From the NCBI GenBank assembly GCA_963732155.1, contig CAVSYB010000006.1, positions 186,001-250,000 of the forward strand: a stretch of 64,000 bases of DNA, written 5' to 3'. Below the pieces are notes generated by a model. The model saw nothing but the letters and a program-made list of their open reading frames with translations. It had not been told where the DNA came from and ran no database searches. Position numbers and translations under genes: made by a program. The stretch is from Roseiarcus sp963732155. Its GTDB lineage: Bacteria > Pseudomonadota > Alphaproteobacteria > Rhizobiales > Beijerinckiaceae. Each line of letters begins with the position of its first letter. Positions within the stretch are counted from its first letter, which is position 1. Below are positions 1 through 9,034 of this stretch, in pieces.

Positions 1-455
1 GAGCGCATCACGTGGAAGGCTTGCTGGAACACCATCGGCACCAGCGCGGGCTCGCGCACGGTGACCGACCATTTGGCGACCGGCTTGGCGATCGCCTCGA
101 TGTCGACCGCCTGAAAATCCTCCTTGTAGAGCTTGGCGCGCGGCGCCTGTCCGGTGATGCACAGGATCGGGATGGAGTCGGCGATCGCCGCGTAAAGGCC
201 GGTGATCATATCCGTCCCCGCCGGCCCCGAGGTGCCGATGCACACCCCGATATTGCCCGCCTTGGCCCGCGTATAGCCGTCGGCCATGTGCGAAGCGCCC
301 TCGACGTGGCGCGCCAGGATGTGGCGGATCGTCCCGCGCGCTTTGAGCGCGGCGTAGAGCGGATTAATCGCCGCGCCGGGCACCCCGAACGCGCAGGCGA
401 TCCCCTCTTTTTCGAGCACGCGAACCGCCGCTTCGATCGCCTTCATCCTGGCCAT
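1..455 (-). CDS. gcl: Glyoxylate carboligase (tartronate-semialdehyde synthase), N-terminal part, cut by window edge
   Basis: This is a ThDP-dependent enzyme that condenses two glyoxylate molecules to tartronate semialdehyde and CO2. I translated the minus strand from the ATG at 455. It starts MARMKAIEAAVRVLEKEG, continues through FGVPGAAINP and LARHVEGASHMADGY, and stays open to base 1 (151 codons). Residue 51 is Val, where most enzymes of this superfamily carry the catalytic Glu; Val at this place is the known hallmark of glyoxylate carboligase. A GGGAGG ribosome-binding site lies just upstream. The rest of the gene is outside the window. A role in using glyoxylate, for example from the ethylmalonyl-CoA pathway genes found further along, is inference. 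Confidence 0.93.
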   Translation of the reverse strand, partial: MARMKAIEAAVRVLEKEGIACAFGVPGAAINPLYAALKARGTIRHILARHVEGASHMADGYTRAKAGNIGVCIGTSGPAGTDMITGLYAAIADSIPILCITGQAPRAKLYKEDFQAVDIEAIAKPVAKWSVTVREPALVPMVFQQAFHVMR

Positions 456-520
456 GATCAGCCTCCCGATTACAGTTGCCCGGAGGGATAGGAAAGATGA
501 CTCGCCCCGTGGCGCTCCCC

Positions 521-612
521 CGTCATTGCGAGCGGCGGCGAGGCAATCTGGACGACGGCTTTCGGAGCCACAGTCTGGATCGTTGGGTCGCTTCGCTCTC
601 CCGCAATGACGG
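521..612. repeat. Dispersed inverted-repeat element, copy 1
   Basis: An imperfect inverted repeat begins GTCATTGCGAGC and ends with CCGCAATGACGG. Both arms carry the GCAATCTGGA / TGGATCGTTGGGTCGC type core. It fills much of the 370-base gene-free stretch between gcl and the next gene. A related copy lies at 47915..48063. Nothing else is recognised in this intergenic region. Confidence 0.75.
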
Positions 613-826
613 CGGCGCGCCTCAGTCAGAAATCATCTTGTCCCAGTTCCTCAAGGCGCCTGTTATTGCGAAGGATAGCGCGTTTCTCAATGACGGCGCA
701 TTTCTTTTCCACCAGACGGGACTTCAGGCGAATAGCTCTATGGATCAATAGCTTACCTTGAACAAAAAATAGAATTCCGGATATTTCGATCAACCGTCGC
801 GGGCGAGGGCCTCAAGCCGCCGCGGT

Positions 827-1864
827 TCAAGGCTTCCTCAGGAGCCCGAGCCGCGCCAGACTTTCGGCGGTGGCGACGATGGCTTGCTCGTTCGAACGCG
901 GCGCCCAGGAGAGCATGCGCCTCGCCTTCGCGTTGGTGGCGTTCTTGGTCTTGCCGAGCTCGGGCACAATCTGCCGCACCGTGGGGTCGAACAAGGCGGC
1001 GATGCGCACCAGCCAGTCCGGCAGTTGCCGGGTTGGAACTCGCCTGGCCGCGGCGCCCATGCGGTTCCTCAACACCTTGGCGATGTCGAGGATCGACATG
1101 AAATCGCCGGCGACGGCGAGGAAGCGCTCGCCCCGGGCGGCGGGATTCGTCATGGCGCGGATATGCAGGTCGGCGACGTCGCGCACATCGACGATTCCGA
1201 ACTGGAACCGCGGGCAGCCGGGCGCCGCGCCGTCCATCAAGCGCTGCACGATAAGGATCGAGGTCGAATAGTCGGGTCCCAGCACCGGGCCGAACACACC
1301 GACCGGATTGACGACGGAGAGCTCGAGGTCGCCGCCTTCCCTCGCGATGAAGTCCCAGGCCGCGCGCTCGGCGAGAGTCTTCGATTTGACGTAGGGACTG
1401 ACGTCCTCGCCGTTGGGATCTGTCCAGTTCGTTTCGTCAAACGGCGCTTTCTGCGCCGCATGGCCATAGCCAATCGCCGCGAACGAGGAGGTCAGCACCA
1501 CGCGCTTGACGCCGGCGTCGCGCGAGGCGCGCAGCACGCGCAGCGCGCCTTCGCGCGCCGGCACGATCAATTCGTCCTCGTGCTTGGGAACGCCGGCGGG
1601 AAACGGCGAGGCCACATGCAGCACATATTGGCAGCCGGCGACCGCTTCCGACCACCCCGCATCCTGTTCGAGATCGGCGGCGAACAACGACAAACGATCG
1701 CCGGGCTCCGCGCCGCCCTCCCTGAGCAGGGCGCGCACGTCGCCCTCGCGCTTCAGGCTTCGCACCGTCGTGCGCACCTGGTGGCCCGCGCCCAGGAGCT
1801 GCAGGATGCAATGACTGCCGATAAAGCCCGAACCGCCGGTCACCAGCACTGTGCTCATCATCAT
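827..1864 (-). CDS. Extended SDR (dihydroflavonol-4-reductase / NAD-dependent epimerase-like)
   Basis: An extended short-chain dehydrogenase of about 345 residues. The Rossmann motif GGSGFIGSH is near residue 10, a TSSFAAIGYG strand carries the catalytic Ser region, and the YVKSK motif provides the catalytic Tyr and Lys. The VLHVASPFP segment is typical of the dihydroflavonol reductase / cinnamoyl-CoA reductase-like branch. It probably reduces a carbonyl with NAD(P)H; the substrate is unknown. The frame opens with three consecutive Met codons, and the third (MSTVLVTGG) is the most natural start. It is a single gene without an obvious operon. Confidence 0.88.
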   Translation of the reverse strand: MMMSTVLVTGGSGFIGSHCILQLLGAGHQVRTTVRSLKREGDVRALLREGGAEPGDRLSLFAADLEQDAGWSEAVAGCQYVLHVASPFPAGVPKHEDELIVPAREGALRVLRASRDAGVKRVVLTSSFAAIGYGHAAQKAPFDETNWTDPNGEDVSPYVKSKTLAERAAWDFIAREGGDLELSVVNPVGVFGPVLGPDYSTSILIVQRLMDGAAPGCPRFQFGIVDVRDVADLHIRAMTNPAARGERFLAVAGDFMSILDIAKVLRNRMGAAARRVPTRQLPDWLVRIAALFDPTVRQIVPELGKTKNATNAKARRMLSWAPRSNEQAIVATAESLARLGLLRKP

Positions 1865-1963
1865 CCCCTTCCTGTCTCCCGTCGACGCCGCGGGCGAAGG
1901 CCTGGAGCCGATCCCATAAGCGAGGCCTTGCGCCGAGCGCGCGCGAACGAAAATCCCGCCCGG

Positions 1964-2785
1964 CTATCCGCCCACCGCCCGGATGGTCTCTTCGACCGAC
2001 GCGCCGGGAATGCGGAACAGGCCGGTGAACGGCTCGTTCAGCTCGAGGATGAGAAAAACCGCGCTGGCGACCGCGAACGAACCAAACCCAAGGGCGACGA
2101 CGCTGGTAGCGTTGAGGCGGGAGAGCACCCCGAACCCGCAAAACAGCAGCATCGCCCAGGATACGACGATGTTCAGCAGCGGCCAGGAAACCGGACTCGC
2201 CAGTTGCAGCGACATGACCAAGCGGGTCTGCTCGATAATGGCGGCGTTGACGCCGATCGTCCCGTCCAATTGCGTCTGGGCCGGCGTCTTCGGGTTCAGC
2301 GAGGCGATGCCGGCGTTCATCGCCATGAACATCGGCAAGTAGGACCCGACTTCGAGTTCCTTCGGATCGGTGTCGCCGCCGCCCCAGATCGTGTGGTACG
2401 ATTTTTTCAAGGCTCTCTTGAGTCCGTCGCGCAAGGGTTGCGCCTCCGGTCCATATTGCACGAGCGCCATATTCAGTTGGATCGAACGGGCGCCGAGCGT
2501 TTCGACATTGGATTTTTGCGTCGCGAAGAATCCGTAAGCCGAGCCGACCAGCGTCCCGAGAACCAGGGCCAACAGCAGGGTGACGAGGCCGATGATGGCT
2601 CCGATCATCTCGCGCGAGCCGGTCGACATATGGTTTTCCGGCAGCAACCTTTGCAGAAACAGGCCAAAAATTCCCAGACCGAACGTCAGGACGCCGACGG
2701 CGACCGAAATGAAAATGGTTCCCACGCCTGCCCCCCAATGGATCACCGGTCCGCGGTCATTGCGCGGCGGCGGCTTGATCGACAA
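1964..2785 (-). CDS. DUF4239-like integral membrane protein
   Basis: A 273-residue membrane protein with two hydrophobic segments in the first 85 residues, a soluble middle part and two more hydrophobic segments near residues 195-250. The tail LELNEPFTGLFRIPG resembles the conserved end of DUF4239 (bestrophin-like) proteins. Its function is unknown, and nothing around it suggests a partner. The family call rests on topology and that tail motif only. Confidence 0.7.
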   Translation of the reverse strand: MSIKPPPRNDRGPVIHWGAGVGTIFISVAVGVLTFGLGIFGLFLQRLLPENHMSTGSREMIGAIIGLVTLLLALVLGTLVGSAYGFFATQKSNVETLGARSIQLNMALVQYGPEAQPLRDGLKRALKKSYHTIWGGGDTDPKELEVGSYLPMFMAMNAGIASLNPKTPAQTQLDGTIGVNAAIIEQTRLVMSLQLASPVSWPLLNIVVSWAMLLFCGFGVLSRLNATSVVALGFGSFAVASAVFLILELNEPFTGLFRIPGASVEETIRAVGG

Positions 2786-2854
2786 AGGGATCCCGATCCG
2801 GCGGCTTCCTTCGAGCGGCCACGCAACCGAATGTCCTCGATTCCAAAGTCGAAC

Positions 2855-3697
2855 TCAACCGGACCCCGGCAGCCGCCCGCCGAGCGCGAGCGTCAGTTCG
2901 CGCGCGACGTCGCGCACCAGCTTGCCGAGCTCGGGCACGCGTTCGTCGGGCACCCGCGCAGCCAGTCCCGACACCGAAATGGCGGCGAGCGCTTCGGCCT
3001 GATCGTTATAGACGACCGAGGCGACGCAGCGCAGCCCCGTGACGAACTCCTGATCGTCGAGCGCGTAGCCGTCGCGGCGCACGCCTTCCAGCGCATCGCG
3101 CAATTCGCCGGCGCGCACGACGGACTTCGGCGTCAGCCGCCGCATGCCGTGACGCTGGATGATCGCCGCGACGTCCTCGTCCGCATAGGTCGCGAGAATC
3201 GCCTTGCCGATCCCCGAGGTCACCATCGGCGCCCGGCCGCCGACGCGGGTGATCGCGCGCATGATTTCGCGACTCTCGACCTGGGTGAGCACGACGACCT
3301 CGCCATTGTCGACGACGCCGAGATTGGCGGTCTCGCGCGTGAGATCGCGCAGGCGGCGCAGAAACGGCAGCGCCGGCGCCACGAAATTGCGGCGGCGCAC
3401 GAAGGCCGAGCCGATCGCGAAGCTCTGCCGCCCGACGTGCCACGTCGCGTCGCTTTGGTCGAACTCGACGAAGCGGCGCTTTTCGAGGGTGGTCAGCAGC
3501 CGGTGCGCGGTTGAGGGCGACAGCCCCGTGCGGATCGCCAGGTCGGTGAGCCGATAACCCTCCTCGTCCTCGCCCAGGGCCTCGAGCAGCGACAACGCCC
3601 GGTCGACCGACTGCACGGCGCCGGCCCTGGCGCCGTCGTCCTCGTCGCCGGGCCTGTGAATGGCCTTGGGCGCGCGGCGCCTGCGATCCGCTTTCAT
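2855..3697 (-). CDS. IclR-family transcriptional regulator
   Basis: A 280-residue regulator. An N-terminal winged helix (YRLTDLAIRTGLSPSTAHRLL, about residues 47-68) is followed by the IclR effector-binding domain (VTSGIGKAILATYADED and YALDDQEFVTGLRCVA). It is transcribed away from the SDR / acyl-CoA ligase / acyl-CoA dehydrogenase run that begins at 3904, the usual layout for a local regulator of aromatic or dicarboxylic acid breakdown. That it controls this run is inferred from position. The 206-base divergent gap (3698..3903) should hold the promoters. Confidence 0.93.
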   Translation of the reverse strand: MKADRRRRAPKAIHRPGDEDDGARAGAVQSVDRALSLLEALGEDEEGYRLTDLAIRTGLSPSTAHRLLTTLEKRRFVEFDQSDATWHVGRQSFAIGSAFVRRRNFVAPALPFLRRLRDLTRETANLGVVDNGEVVVLTQVESREIMRAITRVGGRAPMVTSGIGKAILATYADEDVAAIIQRHGMRRLTPKSVVRAGELRDALEGVRRDGYALDDQEFVTGLRCVASVVYNDQAEALAAISVSGLAARVPDERVPELGKLVRDVARELTLALGGRLPGSG

Positions 3698-3903
3698 GGG
3701 CGCTTTCCCGAATGCGCATCCGCCTCGCCGCGACCCCTCCCCGAAAAGAGAGACGACGGGAGACGTGAACGCGTCATTGAAAGAATAGCATGAATCGCGG
3801 GGGTCGAAGCCGGCCTGGGCCGCGCGCCGCCCGGCTTGGCTTTCCGACTATCCGCCACGCCGACGCCGGGCTAGCCTGTCGGAGGTCTCCAGGGAGGAAA
3901 GAA

Positions 3904-4671
3904 ATGTCGCTGTTCGATCTGACCGGCAAGGTCGCCGTGATCACCGGCTCATCGCGCGGGATCGGCCGGGCGATCGCGACGCGCCTCACCGAACACGGCG
4001 CCAAAGTCGTGGTGTCCTCACGCAAGGCGGAGGTTTGCGAGGCCGTCGTCAAGCAGCTCGAGGCGCGATGGGGAGCGGGCTGCGCGCTGGCGATCGCGGC
4101 CAATATTTCCTCGAAGGAGAATCTGCGCCATCTCGCCGACGCGGCGACCGCGCATTTCGGCAAGATCGACATCCTCGTCTGCAATGCGGCCTCCAACCCC
4201 TATTACGGACCGCTCGCCGACATTTCCGACGACCAATTCCGCAAAATCCTCGACAACAACATCATCGCCAACCACTGGCTGATCTCCTTCGTCGCCCCGC
4301 AAATGATCTCGCGCAAGGAAGGATCGATCGTCATCGTCTCCTCCGTCGGCGGCCTCAAGGCGTCGACGACGATCGGCGCCTACAACATTTCGAAGGCGGC
4401 CGACTTCCAGTTGGCCCGCAATCTCGCCGCCGAGCTGGGTCCGCACAACGTGCGGGTCAATTGCATCGCGCCCGGCCTCGTGCGCACCGATTTTGCCCGC
4501 GCGCTATGGGAGAATCCCGACAATCTGAAAGTCTACAACGCCCGCACGCCGCTCGGACGGATCGGCGAGCCCGACGAAATCGCCGGCGCTGCGGTGTTTC
4601 TCGCCTCGAGCGCGAGCAGCTTCATGACCGGGCAGGCGATCGTCGTCGACGGCGGCGCGACGATCAACTGA
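3904..4671 (+). CDS. Classical SDR oxidoreductase (3-hydroxyacyl / 3-oxoacyl type)
   Basis: A 255-residue classical short-chain dehydrogenase. The cofactor motif is TGSSRGIGRAIA (about residues 16-27), the structural motif CNAASNP follows, and the catalytic set is in IVSSVGG plus YNISK. The C-terminus (MTGQAIVVDGGATIN) is standard. The ATG at 3904 is chosen because it follows AGGGAGGAAAGAA, a strong ribosome-binding site. As first gene of the run with an acyl-CoA ligase and dehydrogenases it may act as a 3-hydroxyacyl-CoA dehydrogenase in beta-oxidation, which is inference. Confidence 0.93.
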   Translation: MSLFDLTGKVAVITGSSRGIGRAIATRLTEHGAKVVVSSRKAEVCEAVVKQLEARWGAGCALAIAANISSKENLRHLADAATAHFGKIDILVCNAASNPYYGPLADISDDQFRKILDNNIIANHWLISFVAPQMISRKEGSIVIVSSVGGLKASTTIGAYNISKAADFQLARNLAAELGPHNVRVNCIAPGLVRTDFARALWENPDNLKVYNARTPLGRIGEPDEIAGAAVFLASSASSFMTGQAIVVDGGATIN

Positions 4672-4784
4672 ACCGCCGGGAGCGCGAGCTTCGCCGGGCT
4701 TGTTGCTTTTGCCCGGCCCATTGCCTAGCTTCAACCGAGGCGGGAACGGGAGGTTCGCGCGACAAGGCGAAGGGGGAGAGGACG

Positions 4785-4817
4785 ATGGCGGTCACGCGCG
4801 CGTTGCGGCGAATTTGA
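4785..4817 (+). CDS. Possible 10-codon leader ORF coupled to the acyl-CoA ligase
   Basis: A strong ribosome-binding site (GGGGGAGAGG) precedes ATG 4785, which encodes only MAVTRALRRI before a TGA. The TGA shares bases with a TTG (4814) in frame with the acyl-CoA ligase (TTGA overlap). This could be a translationally coupled leader peptide. It could also mark a frameshift that cuts off the true N-terminus of the ligase. Only conservation can decide. Confidence 0.35.
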   Translation: MAVTRALRRI

Positions 4818-6523
4818 GCCCGGCGACCGAGGCGCAGCAGGAGACCGCGATTTTGACCCCGGCGGCGAAACGCGTCCCATTCGCCTGGGAGAAGCACTAT
4901 CCGCCCGGGCTCGCCTGGGATGCACCCGTTCCCCTCGGCACGATCCCGGCGCTATTCGCGCAAGCCGTCGCCGATTACGGCGAACGCACCGCACTCGACT
5001 TTCGTGATCAGCCGATCAGTTACGCCGCGCTCGGCCGGGCGGCCGACGCCATGGCGGCGGCCTTTTTGCGGGCTGGCGTCCGGCCGCAGGACGCGATCGC
5101 GCTTTATCTGCCCAACACGCCGCTGCATCCGATCGCTTTTTTCGGCGGCCTCAGGGCCGGCGCGAAGATCGTCCATCTCAGCCCGCTCGACGCGGAACGC
5201 GAAGTGGCGCACAAACTCAGGGATAGCGGCGCGCGCATTCTGGTCACCACGAATTTCGGCTATTTCCTGCCCAACGCCTGCAAGATGCTCGATGCCGGCC
5301 TCATCGACCGGGTGATCGTCGACGAGGACGCAAGCTGGGGTCCCTCGCCGATCCCGCCGCTCGCCCTGCCAGACCGGCCGACCGTCGTCTCGTATCGCGA
5401 TTTCGCCGCCGGGCGCGCGCCGGCGGCGCAATGGCCAGTCGTGACGCCCGACGATATCGCGCTGCTGCAATATACCGGAGGCACGACGGGCGCGCCCAAA
5501 GGCGCCATCCTCACCCACGGCAACCTGACCGCCGCGGTCGCCATCTACGACGCGTGGTTTTCCGGCAACGGCCATATCATGCAGGAGAGCGACAAGCTGA
5601 TTGCCGTTCTGCCGCTCTTTCACATCTACGCCCTGACGACGATCCTGCTTCGCGGCCTCCACAGCGGCGTCCAGATCCTCCTTCACCTGCGGTTCGATCC
5701 GGAGAGCGTCCTGCGCGACATCGAGGTCAAGCGCGCGACGGCGTTTCCCGGCGTCCCCACGATGTGGATCGCGCTCGACAATTATCCCGGCGTCGAAAAG
5801 CGCGACTTTTCGTCGCTGCGCTATTGCGGCTCCGGCGGAGCGCCGCTTCCGGTCGAGACGGCCAGGAATCTGAACCGGCGCGTCGGCCTGACCTTGCGCG
5901 GCGGTTGGGGCATGACCGAGACCTCGCCGGCCGGAACCGGCTTTCCCGAGCACGAGCCCGTGCTGCTCGGCAGCATCGGCGTTCCCCTGCCCGGCATCGA
6001 ACTCGGCGTCGTCGCTCTCGATGATCCGCATCGCGCTCTGCCGCCGGGCGAGACCGGCGAATTGCGCATCAGGGGACCGAACGTCACGCGCGGCTACTGG
6101 AACCGCCCGGAGGAAACCGCCGCGTCCTTCGCGGACGGCTACTTTCTGACCGGCGACATCGGCTATATGGACGACGACGGCTATTTCTTCATCGTCGATC
6201 GCAAGAAGGACATGATCCTGTGCGGCGGCTTCAACGTCTACCCACAGATGATCGAGCAGGCGATCTACGAACATCCTGCGGTGAACGAAGTGCTGGTGAT
6301 CGGCGTCCCCGACGCGTATCGCGGCGAAACGGCCAAGGCGTTCGTTTCGCTGCGCGCCAATGCCGAGCCCTTCACGCTGGAGTCCTTGCGCGAATTCCTG
6401 CGCGACAAGCTCGGACCGCATGAATTGCCGACGGCGCTCGAATTTCGCGCCGCCTTGCCGCGCACCCCCGTCGGCAAATTGTCAAAGGTCGAATTGCGCG
6501 AGGAATCGCGCAAGGCGCGCTGA
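4814..6523 (+). CDS. Acyl-CoA ligase (AMP-binding, PimA / long-chain fatty acid-CoA ligase type)
   Basis: An adenylate-forming enzyme that activates a carboxylic acid to its CoA thioester with ATP. Visible motifs are the P-loop-like QYTGGTTGAPKGA (about residue 220), GGWGMTETSPAGTG (motif with the adenylate-binding Thr-Glu), YFLTGDIGYMDDDGYF, and the C-terminal hinge DRKKDMILCGGFNVYP with a terminal PVGKLSK lysine. The N-terminal AWEKHYPPGLAWDAP is like the pimeloyl/dicarboxylate-CoA ligase branch. The start is uncertain: TTG 4814 or TTG 4853 fits the frame, while the best ribosome-binding site serves the short leader at 4785. The acyl-CoA dehydrogenase pair follows after 61 bases, so an operon is likely. 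Confidence 0.9.
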   Translation: MSPATEAQQETAILTPAAKRVPFAWEKHYPPGLAWDAPVPLGTIPALFAQAVADYGERTALDFRDQPISYAALGRAADAMAAAFLRAGVRPQDAIALYLPNTPLHPIAFFGGLRAGAKIVHLSPLDAEREVAHKLRDSGARILVTTNFGYFLPNACKMLDAGLIDRVIVDEDASWGPSPIPPLALPDRPTVVSYRDFAAGRAPAAQWPVVTPDDIALLQYTGGTTGAPKGAILTHGNLTAAVAIYDAWFSGNGHIMQESDKLIAVLPLFHIYALTTILLRGLHSGVQILLHLRFDPESVLRDIEVKRATAFPGVPTMWIALDNYPGVEKRDFSSLRYCGSGGAPLPVETARNLNRRVGLTLRGGWGMTETSPAGTGFPEHEPVLLGSIGVPLPGIELGVVALDDPHRALPPGETGELRIRGPNVTRGYWNRPEETAASFADGYFLTGDIGYMDDDGYFFIVDRKKDMILCGGFNVYPQMIEQAIYEHPAVNEVLVIGVPDAYRGETAKAFVSLRANAEPFTLESLREFLRDKLGPHELPTALEFRAALPRTPVGKLSKVELREESRKAR

Positions 6524-6584
6524 ACAATTCTCGCCTTCCCCCTGACGGGAGAAGAGCCTATCCGCTGCATCGGGAGAGACGACG

Positions 6585-7790
6585 ATGGACCTGCGATTCA
6601 CCGACGAGGAACTGGCGTTTCGCGAGGAGGTGCGCGCCTTCGTCAAGGCGAATCTGCCGGCTTCGATCCGGCAGAAAATCGTCGAGGGACGCCATCCCAG
6701 CAAAGACGACCTGGTGACCTGGACGCGCCTTCTCAACAAGAAGGGCTGGTCGGTGCCGCATTGGCCCGTCGAATGGGGCGGCGCCGGCTGGAGCCCGGTG
6801 CAACTGCTGATTTTCAACGACGAACTGCAGCAGGCCTCGGCGCCCGAACCGCTGGCGTTCGGCACCAGCATGGTCGGTCCGGTCATCTACACCTTCGGCT
6901 CGCAGGCGCAGAAGCGCCGGTTCCTGCCGCGCATCGCCAATCTCGACGACTGGTGGTGCCAGGGCTTTTCCGAGCCCGGCGCGGGGTCGGACCTCGCCGG
7001 ACTGCGGACGACCGCCCGGCGGGAGGGCGGCGACTGGGTGATCAACGGCCAGAAGACGTGGACGACGCTCGGCCAATACGCCGACTGGATTTTCGTGCTC
7101 GCCCGCACCGATTCGTCGGTCAAGAAGCAGGAGGGGATTTCATTCATCCTCGTCGACATGAAGTCGCCCGGCGTGACGGTGCGCCCGATCCAGACCCTCG
7201 ATGGCGGCCACGAGGTGAACGAAGTGTTCTTCGACAATGTGCGCACGCCGCTGGAAAATCTGGTCGGCGAGGAGAACAAGGGCTGGAACTACGCGAAATT
7301 CCTGCTCGGCAACGAGCGCACCGGCATCGCGCGGGTCGGCATTTCCAAGGCGCGCCTGCGCCGGATTCGCGAACTGGCGGCGCTGCACGCCTATGGCGCG
7401 CGGCCGAAGATCGAAGACCCGCTGTTCCGGTTGAAGCTGGCGGCGGTGGAGGTGGAGTTGAAGGCGCTCGAGATGACCCAGCTGCGGGTGATCGCCGGCG
7501 AGCGCAACCGGGAAAAGGGCAAGCCTGACCCCGCCTCATCGGTTCTCAAGATCAAGGGCTCGGAGATTCAGCAGGCGACGAGCGAATTGCTGATGGATGT
7601 GGTCGGTCCCTACGCGCTGCCCTACGAACCCGAGCGCGACGATGGGACGCGCTGGAACGAGCCGCCGGTCGGGCCGGACTGGGCCGCCACCATCGCGCCC
7701 ACTTATTTCAATCTGCGCAAAGTCTCGATCTACGGCGGATCGAACGAAATTCAGCGCGGCATCATCGCGAAGGCGATCCTGGGCCTTTGA
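6585..7790 (+). CDS. Acyl-CoA dehydrogenase, large subunit (pimeloyl-CoA dehydrogenase PimC-like)
   Basis: A 401-residue flavoprotein of the acyl-CoA dehydrogenase family. It shows PVEWGGAGWSP, the FAD/substrate motif QGFSEPGAGSDLAGLRT, NGQKTWTT and the C-terminal IYGGSNEIQRGIIAK. The residue matching the MCAD catalytic Glu in YEGT is Gly here. The Glu in GNERTGIA is a candidate base at the position used by isovaleryl-CoA dehydrogenase. The next gene is the paired small subunit, 20 bases downstream, as in pimCD of Rhodopseudomonas palustris. Ribosome-binding site GGGAGAG precedes the ATG. The substrate, perhaps a dicarboxyl-CoA, is inferred. Confidence 0.92.
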   Translation: MDLRFTDEELAFREEVRAFVKANLPASIRQKIVEGRHPSKDDLVTWTRLLNKKGWSVPHWPVEWGGAGWSPVQLLIFNDELQQASAPEPLAFGTSMVGPVIYTFGSQAQKRRFLPRIANLDDWWCQGFSEPGAGSDLAGLRTTARREGGDWVINGQKTWTTLGQYADWIFVLARTDSSVKKQEGISFILVDMKSPGVTVRPIQTLDGGHEVNEVFFDNVRTPLENLVGEENKGWNYAKFLLGNERTGIARVGISKARLRRIRELAALHAYGARPKIEDPLFRLKLAAVEVELKALEMTQLRVIAGERNREKGKPDPASSVLKIKGSEIQQATSELLMDVVGPYALPYEPERDDGTRWNEPPVGPDWAATIAPTYFNLRKVSIYGGSNEIQRGIIAKAILGL

Positions 7791-7810
7791 CTGTTTTGGG
7801 GCTGTGAACG

Positions 7811-8956
7811 ATGAATTTTGATCTGACCGAGGAGCAGCAACTTCTCGAGGACAGCGTCACGCGGCTGCTGGCCGATCGCTACAGCTTCGAGAACCGCAAG
7901 GGATTCCAGGCGCGGCCCGAAGGATGGAGCCGCGACCTCTGGCGCCAGTACGCGGAGCTCGGCCTGTTGGGCGTCGCTTTCACCGAAGCCGACGGCGGCT
8001 TCGGCGGCGGGCCGGTCGAGACCATGCTGATCATGGAGGCGTTCGGGCGCGCGCTGGCGCTCGAGCCCTACCTCGCGACGGTCGCGCTGGCGGGAGGCCT
8101 GATCAGGCGCGCCGGCGGCGAGGAACTGCGGGCCGCCGTTATTCCGTCGATCGCGTCGGGCGAGCTTGTGCTGGGCTTCGCCCATGCCGAGCGCCAGGCC
8201 GGCCATGACCTGTTCGACATCGGCGCCGCGGCGCGCAAGGACGGCGGGGCCTACGTGCTCAATGGCGAGAAGGGCCTGGTGCTGCACGGCGATACGGCGG
8301 ACAAGCTGGTCGTCTCGGCGCGGACCGCCGGCGGCCGACGCGAAGCGGCCGGCATTGGCCTGTTCCTCGTCGACGCACATGCGCCGGGCGTTTCGCGGCG
8401 CGGCTATCCGACCCAGGACGGGATGCGCGCGGCGGAGGTGACGCTGACCAACGTGCGGGTCGAGCCGAAGGACGTGCTCGGCGATCCCGAGGGCGCCTAT
8501 CCCGCCATCGAGCGCGTCGTCGACGAGGCGATCGCCGCGCTTTGCGCCGAGGCGGTCGGCGCGATGTCCGAAGCGCTCGAAATGACTGTCGAATATCTCA
8601 AGACGCGCAAGCAGTTCGGCGTCACGATCGGCTCGTTCCAGGCGCTGCAGCACCGCGCCTCCGACGTGGTCGTCGCGCTGGAGCAGGCGCGCAGCATGAT
8701 GATGCTGGCGACGATGATGGCGGGCGAGGAGAACGCCGCCGAGCGGCGCAAGGCGATCTCCGCCGCGAAGGCTCAGATCGGCCGCTCGGCCCGTTTCATC
8801 GGACAACAGGCGATCCAGCTTCACGGCGGCATCGGCATGACGATGGAATACAAGGTCGGCCATCTCTTCAAACGGCTGACCATGATCGACGTCGCGTTCG
8901 GCGACGCGGATTACCATCTCGAGCGCCTCGCCGAGAGCGACGGGCTGATCGGATAG
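7811..8956 (+). CDS. Acyl-CoA dehydrogenase, small subunit (PimD-like)
   Basis: A 381-residue acyl-CoA dehydrogenase-family protein that pairs with the preceding gene. It keeps the N-terminal helical domain (FDLTEEQQLLEDSV), the TEADGGFGG loop and the C-terminal helical bundle with RKQFGVTIGSFQALQHR and QLHGGIGMTMEYKVGH. The middle domain lacks the usual SEPGAGSD FAD loop (AHAERQAGHD instead). This fits the degenerate partner subunit of heteromeric acyl-CoA dehydrogenases. It probably forms an alpha2beta2-type enzyme with the large subunit (inference). Confidence 0.9.
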   Translation: MNFDLTEEQQLLEDSVTRLLADRYSFENRKGFQARPEGWSRDLWRQYAELGLLGVAFTEADGGFGGGPVETMLIMEAFGRALALEPYLATVALAGGLIRRAGGEELRAAVIPSIASGELVLGFAHAERQAGHDLFDIGAAARKDGGAYVLNGEKGLVLHGDTADKLVVSARTAGGRREAAGIGLFLVDAHAPGVSRRGYPTQDGMRAAEVTLTNVRVEPKDVLGDPEGAYPAIERVVDEAIAALCAEAVGAMSEALEMTVEYLKTRKQFGVTIGSFQALQHRASDVVVALEQARSMMMLATMMAGEENAAERRKAISAAKAQIGRSARFIGQQAIQLHGGIGMTMEYKVGHLFKRLTMIDVAFGDADYHLERLAESDGLIG

Positions 8957-9034
8957 AAAATCCCCCACGGCGCGCACCGGCCGAGCGGACGAAGATCGCG
9001 GACACCTTCGTCAGGCGCAGTGGCGAGCGTCAAT

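Noticed and set aside
476..751. Small plus-strand ORF after gcl
   Set aside because: It is mostly made of the inverted-repeat element and shows no protein-like features.
884..3514. Very long plus-strand open frame (876 codons)
   Set aside because: It lies antisense to the epimerase, DUF4239-like and IclR genes and its translation shows no family; long shadow frames are common at this GC content.
4693..4717. Attenuator or terminator before the acyl-CoA ligase (GCCGGGC ... GCCCGGC)
   Set aside because: A 7-bp stem with an 11-base loop and no T-run; the support is too weak.
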